DNA of 64,000 nucleotides. Origin: Bacteroidia bacterium. GTDB taxonomy: Bacteria; Bacteroidota; Bacteroidia; Cytophagales; Cyclobacteriaceae. Below, in pieces: positions 36,138 to 45,594 of the stretch. Every line of letters starts with the position of its first letter. The first letter of the stretch is position 1. Position numbers and translations under genes: made by a program. The stretch covers positions 124,001 to 188,000 of the forward strand of contig JAUIAO010000001.1 of NCBI GenBank assembly GCA_030425425.1, written 5' to 3'. The notes under the pieces are model-generated. The model worked only from the letters and a program-made list of their open reading frames with translations. It ran no database searches and had not been told where the DNA came from.

Positions 36138-37208
36138 TTAAAATTCGTTTTTCATAATGGCTTCCATGATCAGGTAGCGCTCCATGTCTTTGTCTTGTTG
36201 ATTGCTGAGTAGGATGATCAGTCCGTCGGATTCCGGAATGACGGCCAAAAAGCTGGTAAATCCTCTGATGTTGCCTCCATGATGGTAGATGACCTGATCC
36301 TCTATTTCAAGGGTAAACCAACCGGCACCCGGTACATTGATACCTTCCTGACCCAAGGGTGGCGCCCATAGCATTTGTTTTTCTTCAGTGGTGAAGTAAT
36401 CAGACATCATCGCATCACCCCATTTTTCCAAATCCGAAATGGTGCTTTCGATTTCTCCTGCACTAAAAGCGATTTGCATTGGATATTCGGACACTGTCAT
36501 CTCCTGATCATACCCTTTTGCTCTTGCTGATCCTGAAATATTGTTGGGTCCTTTGCCTGTTTGGACAAGCTGAAAAGGATCATAGATTTTTTCCTTGAGG
36601 TACTCCTGATAAGGTTTGCCAGTAAGTTCCTCTATCAGCATACCTAATAACAGGTAGTTAGAATTGGAATAGGAAAAATATTCACCAGGTGTAAAGTCCA
36701 ATCCTTCTTCTTCAATATTCTCCAGGATGATTTCGAATATCTCTTCAGGTTCAAAATCATGATTGTGCTCCTTGGCGTAAGCTTCTATGGCTCCTACATA
36801 GTCGGGAATGCCCGAATGATGCGTCAGCAAGTGACGTAGTGTCAATTGATTACCCAGAGGAAAGGATTCATAAAAATCTTTGAGCGGCTGATCGAAGCTC
36901 GTTATCAATCCATCTCTTTTGAGATGAACGACGGCTGCTGCCGTAAAAGATTTGGTTATCGAACCGATTCTATAAATCAGTGAAGGATCATTTGGAAGGC
37001 CAGTAGAAAGATCAGCACTTCCAAAGCCGTGTCTTAGCAGAGTTGTATCTCCTTTCCGAATCAGTGCGCTTCCCGTAAATCCAATTTGCTCCAGATAAGC
37101 ATCCGCTGAGATATAGGGTTTTGGAGAAGGCAATATGTTGTTGTCATTCGTACATGAGTACAAGGCTATGGTAATCTGGATGGTGATTATTCCTATGATT
37201 TTTTTCAT
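36138..37208 (-). CDS. beta-lactamase-fold serine hydrolase, lipoprotein
   Basis: About 356 residues from the ATG at 37208, which gives a proper lipoprotein signal ending ALYSC (Cys19); an ATG 15 codons earlier would bury that signal. Class C / esterase / DD-peptidase motifs: Ser83-x-x-Lys86 in GSITKSFTA, YSNSN (Y-x-N), and HHGGNIRGF replacing KTG near the end. Envelope serine hydrolase of unknown substrate. It is divergent from a paralogous hydrolase at 37468. Confidence 0.85.
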   Translation of the reverse strand: MKKIIGIITIQITIALYSCTNDNNILPSPKPYISADAYLEQIGFTGSALIRKGDTTLLRHGFGSADLSTGLPNDPSLIYRIGSITKSFTAAAVVHLKRDGLITSFDQPLKDFYESFPLGNQLTLRHLLTHHSGIPDYVGAIEAYAKEHNHDFEPEEIFEIILENIEEEGLDFTPGEYFSYSNSNYLLLGMLIEELTGKPYQEYLKEKIYDPFQLVQTGKGPNNISGSARAKGYDQEMTVSEYPMQIAFSAGEIESTISDLEKWGDAMMSDYFTTEEKQMLWAPPLGQEGINVPGAGWFTLEIEDQVIYHHGGNIRGFTSFLAVIPESDGLIILLSNQQDKDMERYLIMEAIMKNEF

Positions 37209-37467
37209 TGAAATGTTGATTAGAGTTTTTGAAAAGCATAAATGTTGCAGCAATATTGGGAGAATGCGTCATGGCTTTCGTCTCAGATTATAGGATGGGA
37301 GCAGCAAATGAAAATCCGGACTTTTTAGTCTCTTCGATTGCAACTAACATCGGATAAGCCCTTCTTTACCGGTTGAAATAAGGAAGTACAGAAATTCACC
37401 AATGATGTGATCCGGGACGAGTGACGATCTTAGAGGTAAGAGCTTTGTCCTCACAAACTCAAGAAAA

Positions 37468-38613
37468 ATGAAAAAATCAAGCATATTACTTATTTGCGTG
37501 CTCTCAGCTAGTTTGCTTTTTGCACAGAAAAACGAACCAAAAGTGATCAAACGCATTGATCAACTGATAGAAAAGGAACTCAGGAAATCAACCATTCACA
37601 ATGCTTACCTGTCAGTTTATTCACCTTCCAAAAACTTTGAATGGCATACCGCAAAAGGGGAGTTTAAGGATGGGAGTGAGGTGACTCTGGAAAACCCGTT
37701 TTATACCGCCAGTATTGGCAAAACATTCACCGCTACAGCTATTGGTATGCTGGTGGATCAAGGGGAATTGGGTTTTGAGGATCCGATTTCGAAGTATCTC
37801 CCACAGGAAATGATAGAGGGCCTGCATGTGCTGAATGGGACGGATTATGGTGATGAAATCCTGATCCGTCATTTGTTGCAGCATACCTCCGGGCTGCCGG
37901 ATTATTTTGGAAGGGAAACGGCGGATGGTTCACCAGGTGTGCTGGACCTTGTGCTAGCTGAGCCGGATCATTTCTGGGAACCAGAGGAATTGATCACTTA
38001 CGCTAAAGATCATTACAAGCCCTTTTTTCCTCCGGGAACAGATTATGAATATACGGACACAGAATATGTCTTGCTCGGTTTGATCGTGGAAAAGGCTGGC
38101 GGTAAGCCATTACATGAGTTTTTCCAGATGCTCATTTTCGAACCGCTCGCTATGAATCACACCTATTTGAATAGGCGGTCTGCAGCACTAAATCCTACGC
38201 CAAAAATGGCCGAGATGTATGCCGATGAATATGAAGTGAGCAGCTTTACCAGCTTGAGTGCCGACTGGGCCGGAGGAGCGATTGTTTCTACTGGTAAAGA
38301 TTTAATCACCTTTCTAATGGCTCTGAGGAATGAACAGTTGGTTTCTGCAGCCACATGGAAGGCCATGCAACAGTGGACGGATGAAACCAAAGGCATGGAT
38401 TATGGCTTTGGTTTGCGAAAAATCAGTTTCAGGGAACTATCGGCCGCATTGCCCAGGTGGCAGGCTATTGGTCATTCGGGCTTGAATGGGACGTCCATGT
38501 ATTATTGTCCGGAACTGGATATTTACATAGCCGGTACATTGAATCAATTGAGTGCTTCCAAGGAGGCTGTAGTGCTCATGGCCAAGGTGCTCATGATGTG
38601 TAAAAAGCTTTGA
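37468..38613 (+). CDS. beta-lactamase-fold serine hydrolase, secreted
   Basis: 381 residues. Signal peptide MKKSSILLICVLSASLLFAQ. Ser82-x-x-Lys85 in ASIGKTFTA, then YTDTEYVLLG at the usual Y-x-N position, so the motif reads Y-x-D rather than Y-x-N, and GHSGLNGTS in place of the KTG box. Periplasmic esterase or peptidase-like; no substrate predicted. It shares the promoter region with the divergent paralogue (259 bp). Confidence 0.82.
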   Translation: MKKSSILLICVLSASLLFAQKNEPKVIKRIDQLIEKELRKSTIHNAYLSVYSPSKNFEWHTAKGEFKDGSEVTLENPFYTASIGKTFTATAIGMLVDQGELGFEDPISKYLPQEMIEGLHVLNGTDYGDEILIRHLLQHTSGLPDYFGRETADGSPGVLDLVLAEPDHFWEPEELITYAKDHYKPFFPPGTDYEYTDTEYVLLGLIVEKAGGKPLHEFFQMLIFEPLAMNHTYLNRRSAALNPTPKMAEMYADEYEVSSFTSLSADWAGGAIVSTGKDLITFLMALRNEQLVSAATWKAMQQWTDETKGMDYGFGLRKISFRELSAALPRWQAIGHSGLNGTSMYYCPELDIYIAGTLNQLSASKEAVVLMAKVLMMCKKL

Positions 38614-38632
38614 TAGCTACAGTGTTCTGGCC

Positions 38633-40420
38633 TTAACCCTTTTCCTTTTTCACCCATGCTTTGGGTGTGAGGCCAGTGATCTTTGTAAAAAATTCATTGA
38701 ATACAGACTTGGATGTAAATCCACTTTCATAGGCCAGCCCGAGCAATGTCAAATGACTGTACGCAGGATTGAGAGCTTTCAGTTGAAATGCTCTTAAACG
38801 AAAACCATTGACATAGTCATTGAAATTATTGTTGAGTCTTTCGTTGAGCAACCACGAGAGTTTGTTTGGATGGAGGTTGAGCGTTTCTGCCAGACTTCTC
38901 AGCGTAAGGGAAGTCTCCAGGTAAAGATGTTCGTGGTTCATCAATTCATCTAATTTCCTGGTAAAATGATCAACCTCATCCATTGACATCAAAGACCTTG
39001 CGGTGTTGTTTTGATGAATTTCAGCCTGGTCCAGGTGTTCATCGGGAAAGTATTGATTGATCATGTCCTGCCAGTTCTGATGAGATCGCAGTGGCTCCAG
39101 AAAGCTTTCATGCTTGAAATTGACCACTTGTCCCATCTGTTGGCTGACTTTTCTTTTGAGCATTTCCATTGCATCTGCTGGTGAGATTTGGGCCATCAGA
39201 TACAAATCATAAGCCATAAGCGGTCTGGGATGCTTTCCATCCAGTTCTTTAATCAAATCACGAACCGCTTGCTCATCTATCTCTATATTATTGTGGATCA
39301 AGTGATAAAGCATTCGATATTGCTCCGGGAGCTCCAATTCGGGACGGGAAGCAATCAGGTGATCTAAAGCTTCCTGATTGTTTTGGTGAATGCAGCATGC
39401 AAGTTTCAGCTGTATCGAAAGCGCGAAATCAGGATCAATTTCTAAGGATTTGTTCAGGTCGCTCAGAGCCAGATCATATTGCTTTTGTTGATAGTGTATG
39501 TTGGCTCGAGTGTAAAAGTGATTGGGGGACAATGGGTTGTTTTGAATGCTCGTATTGATAGCGATAAGGGCAGACGGGAAATCTCCAATGGCTGTCAGCA
39601 TTTCCGCCAGGCACTCATTCACATCTGGTTCATAGACATCCAATTTCAATGCCTTCTGAATGGATTCATTGGCAGCACGATAATCCCACAATCCCCAAAA
39701 TTCGTGGGTAGCCAGACAATGATAGGCATACACAGATTTAGGAAGGTTTTCTTTGCCACCCACTTGAAAATAGTGTTGTGCACGCTTAAATGCGTATTCC
39801 TTTTCCATAGCACCCCACGAACCAAGCAGACTAAAGCAAAGCCCGGCACCATACAAAGACAGCTCAAAAGCCGGATCCAGTTGGGCGCTTTGCTCAAAGA
39901 GCATGGCCCCTTTTTGGATGTCTGCCAGATTCCACTTTTTGAGAAAATACTTGGCTTTTAGAAAAGTGTCGTACGCATCAATGCTTTCTGTACTGGGCGT
40001 AACGAGGTGATCTCTCAGCTCCAGGTGACCATAATTCTCCCTTATGCGCTCAGCTACCAGCAGACTGATTTCATCTTGCAGCGCGAAGATGTCTTCCAGC
40101 TTTCTATTAAAATTCTCTGACCAAATATGAAAACCATTATCTGTACGAATCAGCTGAGTGGTGATACGCACCTGATGGCCCGATTTCCTCACACTTCCTT
40201 CCAGCACCAGTGCCACACCCAGTTCATTGCCAATGTGCCGAACGTCCTTCTTAATTTTCTTGAAAGCAAAAGATGAAGTGCGGGCGGCTACTTTCAATCC
40301 ATCGATTTTACTCAGTGCGGCAATGATCTCTTCGGTCATTCCGTCAGAGAAATACTCATTTTCAGGGTCTGAGCTTAAATTCTCAAGGGGTAGTACGGCT
40401 ATGGATTTTTGGCTATTCAA
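38633..40420 (-). CDS. AraC-family regulator with TolB-like and TPR regions
   Basis: 595 residues. The N-terminus (SIAVLPLENLSSDPENEYFSDGMTEEI, ending near residue 130) is the TolB_N-like FlgO-type domain often fused to TPR/cyclase regulators. Tetratricopeptide repeats lie at about 170-370. The AraC helix-turn-helix is at about 495-595 (TLRSLAETLNLHPNKLSWLLNERL, GLAYESGFTSKSVFNEFFTKITGLTPKAW). No receiver or transmembrane segment. Probably a cytosolic transcription factor sensing through TPR-mediated contacts. It is divergent from the outer-membrane-type protein at 40684, with a candidate operator in between. Confidence 0.85.
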   Translation of the reverse strand: MNSQKSIAVLPLENLSSDPENEYFSDGMTEEIIAALSKIDGLKVAARTSSFAFKKIKKDVRHIGNELGVALVLEGSVRKSGHQVRITTQLIRTDNGFHIWSENFNRKLEDIFALQDEISLLVAERIRENYGHLELRDHLVTPSTESIDAYDTFLKAKYFLKKWNLADIQKGAMLFEQSAQLDPAFELSLYGAGLCFSLLGSWGAMEKEYAFKRAQHYFQVGGKENLPKSVYAYHCLATHEFWGLWDYRAANESIQKALKLDVYEPDVNECLAEMLTAIGDFPSALIAINTSIQNNPLSPNHFYTRANIHYQQKQYDLALSDLNKSLEIDPDFALSIQLKLACCIHQNNQEALDHLIASRPELELPEQYRMLYHLIHNNIEIDEQAVRDLIKELDGKHPRPLMAYDLYLMAQISPADAMEMLKRKVSQQMGQVVNFKHESFLEPLRSHQNWQDMINQYFPDEHLDQAEIHQNNTARSLMSMDEVDHFTRKLDELMNHEHLYLETSLTLRSLAETLNLHPNKLSWLLNERLNNNFNDYVNGFRLRAFQLKALNPAYSHLTLLGLAYESGFTSKSVFNEFFTKITGLTPKAWVKKEKG

Positions 40421-40532
40421 AGTTTCGGATCAATCAGCGCCTAAAAATAAGGTGGGCGCCACCATAATCGCAAGGTTTTTTATGAATCTACCATCATAGC
40501 ATGCTCCAAAAGGTTTTAAAATTCATTTAAAA

Positions 40533-40554
40533 GTCCGCGATTTCATTTTCGGAC
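40533..40554. promoter_or_regulatory. inverted repeat GTCCG-N12-CGGAC, candidate regulator site
   Basis: GTCCG (40533-40537) and CGGAC (40550-40554) lie in the divergent region between the AraC-TPR gene and the gene at 40684. Read on the minus strand, 40540-40554 matches the operator-like repeat at 20227-20241 in 13 of 15 positions (GTC-G/C-GAAAATGAAA), so related AraC proteins may use similar sites. Confidence 0.4.
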
Positions 40555-40683
40555 GTACAGCCTGTTTTTCCGCTCCATTCTTGCAGGGTCAATCACAAAA
40601 AAAGATTGGCAACTCTCAGAAGCCAAACCCATAGCAGGCAAAGCTTCATATTAATTCAAAACTTAATATTTAACTATCAAATT

Positions 40684-41337
40684 ATGAGACATTTATTCAT
40701 CATCCTTTTTACCCTTAGTGCCTTTGGAGCATTGGCACAAAGTAATTTGCAAACAAGCCAGAATAGTGACGTAAAGTACAAGTACCGGGTCAGCATGCCG
40801 CTGATTATCGTTCCTCAGCTTTTTGAAAAAGCCTGGGATGATCAAATGCATACACAGCATATCGAACTGCATGTAAAGAAAAATCTCGATAACAAAAACA
40901 TTGTAGGCGTAAAGCTAGCTTCATGGAGGTTGTTTCAGCCCATGGGCATTCTATGGTGGGATGGACTTTTGGATAAACTGGATGCGAAAAGTGAATTCTA
41001 TCCCGGTCATGTACGTGAAATGGGGATTGGTTTTTCTTATCAGCGCATGCTTTGGAAAGGCCTGTTTACTACTGTAGAGGTGCTTCCTCAATTCAAAACC
41101 TATCTGGATGCAGATGGCGACAAAATAGGTAAGACAGGTTTCAAAGTTTACAACTCTTTTCATCTTGGCTATCATTTTGCCTTTGGTAAAAACAAACGGC
41201 TTTTCGTAGAGCCACAGGTGCATTCTCAGTTTTGGATGCTCGACACCAAGGCTCCTTCGGCGTTTGAAGCCCTGGATGACAAATGGAAAAACTATTTCCT
41301 TTTTGAGCCTAATCTCTACGTAGGCTTCAAATTTTAA
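40684..41337 (+). CDS. secreted hypothetical outer-membrane-type protein
   Basis: About 217 residues from the ATG at 40684. Signal peptide MRHLFIILFTLSAFGALAQ, which is why this start is preferred over one 26 codons earlier. It has strand-rich, aromatic-rich sequence ending LYVGFKF, a terminal Phe that suits an outer-membrane barrel. No family recognised. It is divergent from the AraC-TPR regulator and followed by a run of same-strand genes (CPBP, hydrolase, another barrel-like protein), possibly one regulon. Confidence 0.65.
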   Translation: MRHLFIILFTLSAFGALAQSNLQTSQNSDVKYKYRVSMPLIIVPQLFEKAWDDQMHTQHIELHVKKNLDNKNIVGVKLASWRLFQPMGILWWDGLLDKLDAKSEFYPGHVREMGIGFSYQRMLWKGLFTTVEVLPQFKTYLDADGDKIGKTGFKVYNSFHLGYHFAFGKNKRLFVEPQVHSQFWMLDTKAPSAFEALDDKWKNYFLFEPNLYVGFKF

Positions 41338-41427
41338 AATCAATAAAGTGAAGTGATTGCCAGTTCTTTTGCTTAGCGCAATTCAGGCTTGGATCTGGCA
41401 ATCACTCTTTAATTCCTTATCAATTTC

Positions 41428-42150
41428 ATGAGTTCTGATTCGTACAAAACCCAAAGCTATCTGCTGGTTGGTCTGGTCATACTGCTGACATGTTCCCTGC
41501 CACTGATCGGAAATGGGGCAGGTGCATTCACCTTGTTCCCTTCATTATCCCAGACTATCAATCGACACGTGGTGTATCAGACAGTGACACTGCTGATTAC
41601 TCTTGGTTTTCTCTGGCTGCTCAGGCATGTCCGTCCATTGGTTTTTTCTGAGTATTTCCGAAAAGGAGACATTGCAGCACCGTTCAAACCTGTGCCTGCA
41701 CTGATGATGCGCCCCAAGGCAGGTCAGAACTGGAAGCAGGAAGGTCGTGACCTGGCTATTGTGATCTCAGCAGTCACTGCAGTCATTATTTATTTTCAGG
41801 TCAGTTTTGATCAAAGTATGAAGGTTGCCCGGTTGTGGAGCATACTGCCGTTCAGTCTTTTGTTTGCCATGACCAATGCTTTTATAGAAGAATGCATCAC
41901 CCGATTGGGTGTGGTGGTTGCCTTAAAAGGTGTGATTGGTGATAAAGCTTTGCCTAGCATCTCTGCGATCATTTTTGGAATCGTCCATTACTGGGGTAGT
42001 CCGGGTGGCATAGCTGGCATGTTGGCGGCTGGTTTCCTGGGGTGGCTGCTCGCCAAATCCATACTGGAAACCAAAGGGATCTTCTGGGCCTGGCTCATTC
42101 ATTTCCTACAAGACGTGATCATCCTCACAGCCTTGTTTTGGACAGATTAA
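41428..42150 (+). CDS. CPBP family intramembrane glutamic endopeptidase
   Basis: 240 residues with about seven hydrophobic helices. The CPBP (Abi) signature residues are present: Glu154-Glu155-x-x-x-Arg159 in FIEECITRLG, His187 in FGIVHYWG, and His225 in LIHFLQD with Asp229. Family members are Rce1-like membrane proteases, used in protein maturation or bacteriocin immunity. The target is unknown. Confidence 0.86.
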   Translation: MSSDSYKTQSYLLVGLVILLTCSLPLIGNGAGAFTLFPSLSQTINRHVVYQTVTLLITLGFLWLLRHVRPLVFSEYFRKGDIAAPFKPVPALMMRPKAGQNWKQEGRDLAIVISAVTAVIIYFQVSFDQSMKVARLWSILPFSLLFAMTNAFIEECITRLGVVVALKGVIGDKALPSISAIIFGIVHYWGSPGGIAGMLAAGFLGWLLAKSILETKGIFWAWLIHFLQDVIILTALFWTD

Positions 42151-42197
42151 GTAACTTCTAAATTTCCCCTTTTAACCCTCTATCACCATTACACAAA

Positions 42198-43154
42198 ATG
42201 AAAACGATCTATATCCACATCCTGATACTATCCTTTACTTTAATATTCCTGGGTTCCTGTGAGCGAAAAGCCATCGAAGTGGGAGAATTGGTTCCCAAAA
42301 CAGTAACAGACGATCCGAGCTTACCTAGTTTTCAACTGTCTGACGGGACAAAACTGCATTTAGAAACTTTCGGCAATCCAGATGATCCTGTCCTCATTGT
42401 TTTACACGGAGGGCCGGGCAACAGTTATCAACCGTATCTCGCTTGGCAATCACTGAGCGAAGACTATTACATGGTGTATTGGGATCAGCGCGGGGCAGGA
42501 TTGTCCGAAAGGGTGCCGAATAGTGAATTGAACGGGCCTCAATATCTGCAGGATCTCGACGAAATCGGCAATCATTTTAGCCCGGAGCAGAAGTTCTATC
42601 TGATTGGTCATTCTTGGGGAGGGGCGTATGCAGCTTATTATGTGCAAAACCATCCTGACCGAGTGGAGAAATTGGTGTTACTAGAGCCAGGACCGATGAA
42701 TAAAACGGCTATGGAAAACACCACAGGTGCTACGATGGACTTTTTCAGCAAAGAACTTCAGGCTTTTTTAAACAACTCCGATTATCTCTTCCCGGGAGAC
42801 GATGAGGCAGCCGACTATTTTCGGATGACCAGCAAGTTTGAGAAACAGAGCATGGAATACACAGACACACGGCAGGGTTTTAGGTGCAATTATTATCTGA
42901 ATGACTGGAGGGGACTCTGGGATCATTCTTATACGGCAGACTTCACCACAGGCATCAAAGACAACTATTTGAACAAAGTCCTATTCATTGTCGGTACCTC
43001 AGAGCGACTGGGAGCAGACTATCAAAAGAAGTATCAGGCGGGCTATTTCCACTTATATGAAAATCAGGTCTTTGAGATTGCGGATGCCAGTCATTATGAA
43101 ATCATAGACAGTCCGGTGACGCTTCAGATCATCAAGACCTATCTAAACCCTTAA
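42198..43154 (+). CDS. alpha/beta hydrolase lipoprotein (proline iminopeptidase-like)
   Basis: 318 residues. Lipoprotein signal ending FLGSC (Cys21). HGGPG oxyanion motif (LHGGPGNSY), DQRGAGLS and nucleophile motif GHSWGG are those of S33 peptidases / proline iminopeptidases; the catalytic His is probably in DASHYEI. A membrane-anchored periplasmic hydrolase. It lies 47 bp behind the CPBP gene and 11 bp before the next gene, thus probably in one operon. Confidence 0.86.
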   Translation: MKTIYIHILILSFTLIFLGSCERKAIEVGELVPKTVTDDPSLPSFQLSDGTKLHLETFGNPDDPVLIVLHGGPGNSYQPYLAWQSLSEDYYMVYWDQRGAGLSERVPNSELNGPQYLQDLDEIGNHFSPEQKFYLIGHSWGGAYAAYYVQNHPDRVEKLVLLEPGPMNKTAMENTTGATMDFFSKELQAFLNNSDYLFPGDDEAADYFRMTSKFEKQSMEYTDTRQGFRCNYYLNDWRGLWDHSYTADFTTGIKDNYLNKVLFIVGTSERLGADYQKKYQAGYFHLYENQVFEIADASHYEIIDSPVTLQIIKTYLNP

Positions 43155-43165
43155 TCCTCCTTCAA

Positions 43166-43843
43166 ATGAAAAAACTATTGATTACGATCATGGTGTTTGT
43201 CACCATACAAAGCATCAGCGCTCAGCAGATCAACAACGTCTTTGCTTTCCGTACAGACCATAAACAATCGATTATGCTCAATCTGGAACTGGATCCAGCT
43301 TTGGTTTGGGGCATCACTTACAACAGAAGCTTTGACATCCGGATTGGCCATTTCGAGCGGCGGTTAAACAGTCAGATAGGATGGAAGACCTTTAAATTCA
43401 ATTATAATGACCTGAATCTTAATTTCAATACTACCATGGGGCGCCGTGAAGCTAAAGCCAATGTACTGATCAACTTTGGTGCGGAAAATAAGTATCTGGA
43501 AAATGTGGTACATCAGGCCAATGTGTACAGCTGGATTGCCAGTATGATGCCCGGCTATTTTGGAAAAAAATGGTATGTGGGTACGGAGCTGATGTATAAG
43601 TGGCTGCATCGGGTAAAATACGAACATACAGATTTCTACAGGGCCATCTTCCCGGAGGTGCGAGATGGATGGTATGCCTACCGAAATGGCTACTTCAACT
43701 TGTCGGTAAATACAGGAGTGCGCTTGTCGGGTACGGTGGATCTCGATCTGAGAGCAGGCTACAGACTTTCGCATGATTTGAAAAACTATCAACCTTACAT
43801 ACAGCCATACTTTGCTGATTTGGCTGTCAACTTTAGGTTTTGA
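43166..43843 (+). CDS. secreted hypothetical barrel-like protein
   Basis: 225 residues. Signal peptide MKKLLITIMVFVTIQSISAQ. Alternating aromatic strands (SFDIRIGHFERRLNSQIGW, KWYVGTELMYKW) and a terminal FADLAVNFRF suggest an outer-membrane beta-barrel. No family recognised. Eleven bases behind the alpha/beta hydrolase gene, likely cotranscribed. Confidence 0.62.
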   Translation: MKKLLITIMVFVTIQSISAQQINNVFAFRTDHKQSIMLNLELDPALVWGITYNRSFDIRIGHFERRLNSQIGWKTFKFNYNDLNLNFNTTMGRREAKANVLINFGAENKYLENVVHQANVYSWIASMMPGYFGKKWYVGTELMYKWLHRVKYEHTDFYRAIFPEVRDGWYAYRNGYFNLSVNTGVRLSGTVDLDLRAGYRLSHDLKNYQPYIQPYFADLAVNFRF

Positions 43844-44080
43844 TTTGGAATCATTGGCAACAGAGAAATGATTTTCGAAAGAACAATTCACATTCAAATC
43901 ATCCCTGATTCTCCTGAAGGGGCTGTTTCGTTTCACTTGCAGACCAGTTCGACGTTTGGCTGGGAGATGCATAGATTTGATAGTTCTATAGAATTGTGAT
44001 AAACCTTCTCTCATTTAATCATCAATGCATATTTTACTGATTCTACATCAAAACTCCATCTAACAGCTAAACTGAAAACG

Positions 44081-44713
44081 ATGAAAGGACCGAACCCCAA
44101 TACGACCTATCCACTTGGCGATTATAAGCGCTTATGTTTCCTGAAAAACATCATTCACAATCCGCAGATCATCGTGGGAGATTACACTTATTATGATGAT
44201 TTTGAAGATGTGGCCAATTTTGAGCAAAACGTCAAATACTTGTTTGACTTTACAAAAGATCGGTTGATCATCGGGAGATTCTGCATGATCGCTTCAGATG
44301 TCAAGTTCATCATGAATGGAGCCAATCATCTATCGCGCTCGATCTCTGCGTATCCTTTTGCCGTATTTGGCAATGGCTGGGAGCACGCGATGGAAGGGAA
44401 GTCCTATCCACATAAAGGTGATCTGATCATTGGCAATGATGTATGGATAGGCTACAATGCTACCCTGATAGCTGGGATCACGGTGGGTGATGGTGCCATT
44501 ATAGCCGCCAATGCAACAGTCACCAAAGATGTGCCTCCCTATACCATCGTGGGAGGTAACCCCGCACAGGAAATCCGCAAGCGATTTAGTGAGGCGCACA
44601 TCAAAAAGCTGCTCCAATTAAAATGGTGGGATTGGCCCATAGAAAAGATCACTGAAAAGGCGCAGACACTCACCGGTCAGGATCTGGAAGGATTGGATTC
44701 ATCATCACTTTGA
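44081..44713 (+). CDS. CatB/Vat-type hexapeptide-repeat O-acetyltransferase
   Basis: 210 residues, left-handed beta-helix acetyltransferase of the xenobiotic acetyltransferase (XAT) branch. NTTYPLGDYKRLCFLKNIIHNPQIIVGDYTYYDDF and the MNGANH-H loop (catalytic His near residue 87) are the Vat/CatB signature, followed by hexapeptide turns IIGNDVWIGYNATLIAGI and VGDGAIIAANATV. The length is normal. Related enzymes acetylate chloramphenicol or streptogramin A, but environmental members have unknown substrates; resistance should not be assumed. Confidence 0.87.
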   Translation: MKGPNPNTTYPLGDYKRLCFLKNIIHNPQIIVGDYTYYDDFEDVANFEQNVKYLFDFTKDRLIIGRFCMIASDVKFIMNGANHLSRSISAYPFAVFGNGWEHAMEGKSYPHKGDLIIGNDVWIGYNATLIAGITVGDGAIIAANATVTKDVPPYTIVGGNPAQEIRKRFSEAHIKKLLQLKWWDWPIEKITEKAQTLTGQDLEGLDSSSL

Positions 44714-45090
44714 ATGCAGGCTATTCCTACTTTGTCATCTTAAGATCAAACCCTCAATCCTTAAAGGGAAGATGATCTAGCTGTCAAAATCATCCTTCAG
44801 GGGCGGGGTTAACTGTATGTTTAAGCAATTTGACAAAGTAGGCCTATTCACAGTATACAATCGTGAAGCATTAGGTAGATGTGAGGCTCTTCATTGCAGG
44901 TGCTGTTGAATATGATTTTTGTCAGTTTCACGGAATATTTATAACCAATCTCAAAATATCAATACGTTGTACCAAAAACTACCCAGAAGTGGGTAGAAAA
45001 ATACCACATTTAGGGTAGATGGAAAACGACGTATTTATGATGATCATGCTGTATATTACCGGCATGTTTAACCATTAAATATTTTCAGTT
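44714..45090. other. intergenic leader of HU-like gene
   Basis: 377 bases without a convincing gene. The distal part holds the GGGTAG repeats (separate entry). The proximal part contains a weak TCAAACCC-type complementary stretch after the acetyltransferase stop, but no terminator with a T-tract. Confidence 0.45.
44979..45018 (+). promoter_or_regulatory. CTACCC/GGGTAG repeat cluster before HU-like gene
   Basis: CTACCC (44979-44984) and GGGTAG (44991-44996) form an inverted repeat with a 6-base spacer; a second GGGTAG follows at 45013-45018, exactly 22 bases (about two turns) after the first. Located 73 bases upstream of the HU-like start, a suitable place for an operator. Confidence 0.4.
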
Positions 45091-45528
45091 ATGGCATTGA
45101 AATATTCAGTAGTCGCGAAAAAGAACCCAAGCGACAAAGATGCTCCATTCAAGTATTATCCACAGCCAATTAGCAGTGGAGAGTCGGGTTTTAAAAGTCT
45201 GGCCAAGAAAATTCAAAAGAACACTGGTCAGAACTATGCAGACGTCATCGGTGTACTGGCGGCATTAGAAGATTTGCTACCGGAGGAGATCAAAGACGGC
45301 ATGATTATCCGATTGGGAGATATTGGAAGTTTTTATCCCGGATACAAGACCACAGCCAGTGACACTCCTGAGGAAGTTTCTGCCCGAAACATCGAGCAGG
45401 TAAAGATCAAATTCAGACCAGACAAAGATTTCCTGGAGCAGGTCAATCTGGGTTTGGAATTTGAGAAAGTGGAAACGGCCAATTCTCGTGACGAAGATGA
45501 GGAAGTACCTGCCGAGACAGATTCTTGA
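45091..45528 (+). CDS. HU/IHF-like DNA-binding protein with acidic tail
   Basis: 145 residues. The Bacteroidetes HU-like type that starts MALKYSVVAKKNPSDKDAPFKYYPQP, with the HU dimer helices (GFKSLAKKIQKNTGQNYADVIGVLAALEDLLP) and a beta arm region GDIGSFYPGYKTTASDTPEEV. The C-terminus is Asp/Glu-rich (about 128-145), absent in classical HU, and could modulate DNA binding. A nucleoid protein, probably autoregulated; followed by a strong terminator. Confidence 0.88.
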   Translation: MALKYSVVAKKNPSDKDAPFKYYPQPISSGESGFKSLAKKIQKNTGQNYADVIGVLAALEDLLPEEIKDGMIIRLGDIGSFYPGYKTTASDTPEEVSARNIEQVKIKFRPDKDFLEQVNLGLEFEKVETANSRDEDEEVPAETDS

Positions 45529-45552
45529 TTATTCCACATAATTACACACTAG

Positions 45553-45594
45553 AAAAAGCACGCCTGTAAATTGAAAAAGCAGGCGTGCTTTTTT
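45553..45594 (+). terminator. strong terminator after HU-like gene
   Basis: A perfect 14-bp stem, aaaaagcacgcctg (45553-45566) with caggcgtgcttttt (45580-45593), and a 13-base loop. The A-tract/T-tract ends make it usable in both directions. Confidence 0.85.

Noticed and set aside
44081-44713. Calling the acetyltransferase an antibiotic-resistance gene
   Set aside because: The XAT family includes resistance enzymes, but most environmental members have other or unknown substrates; the sequence alone does not support the call.
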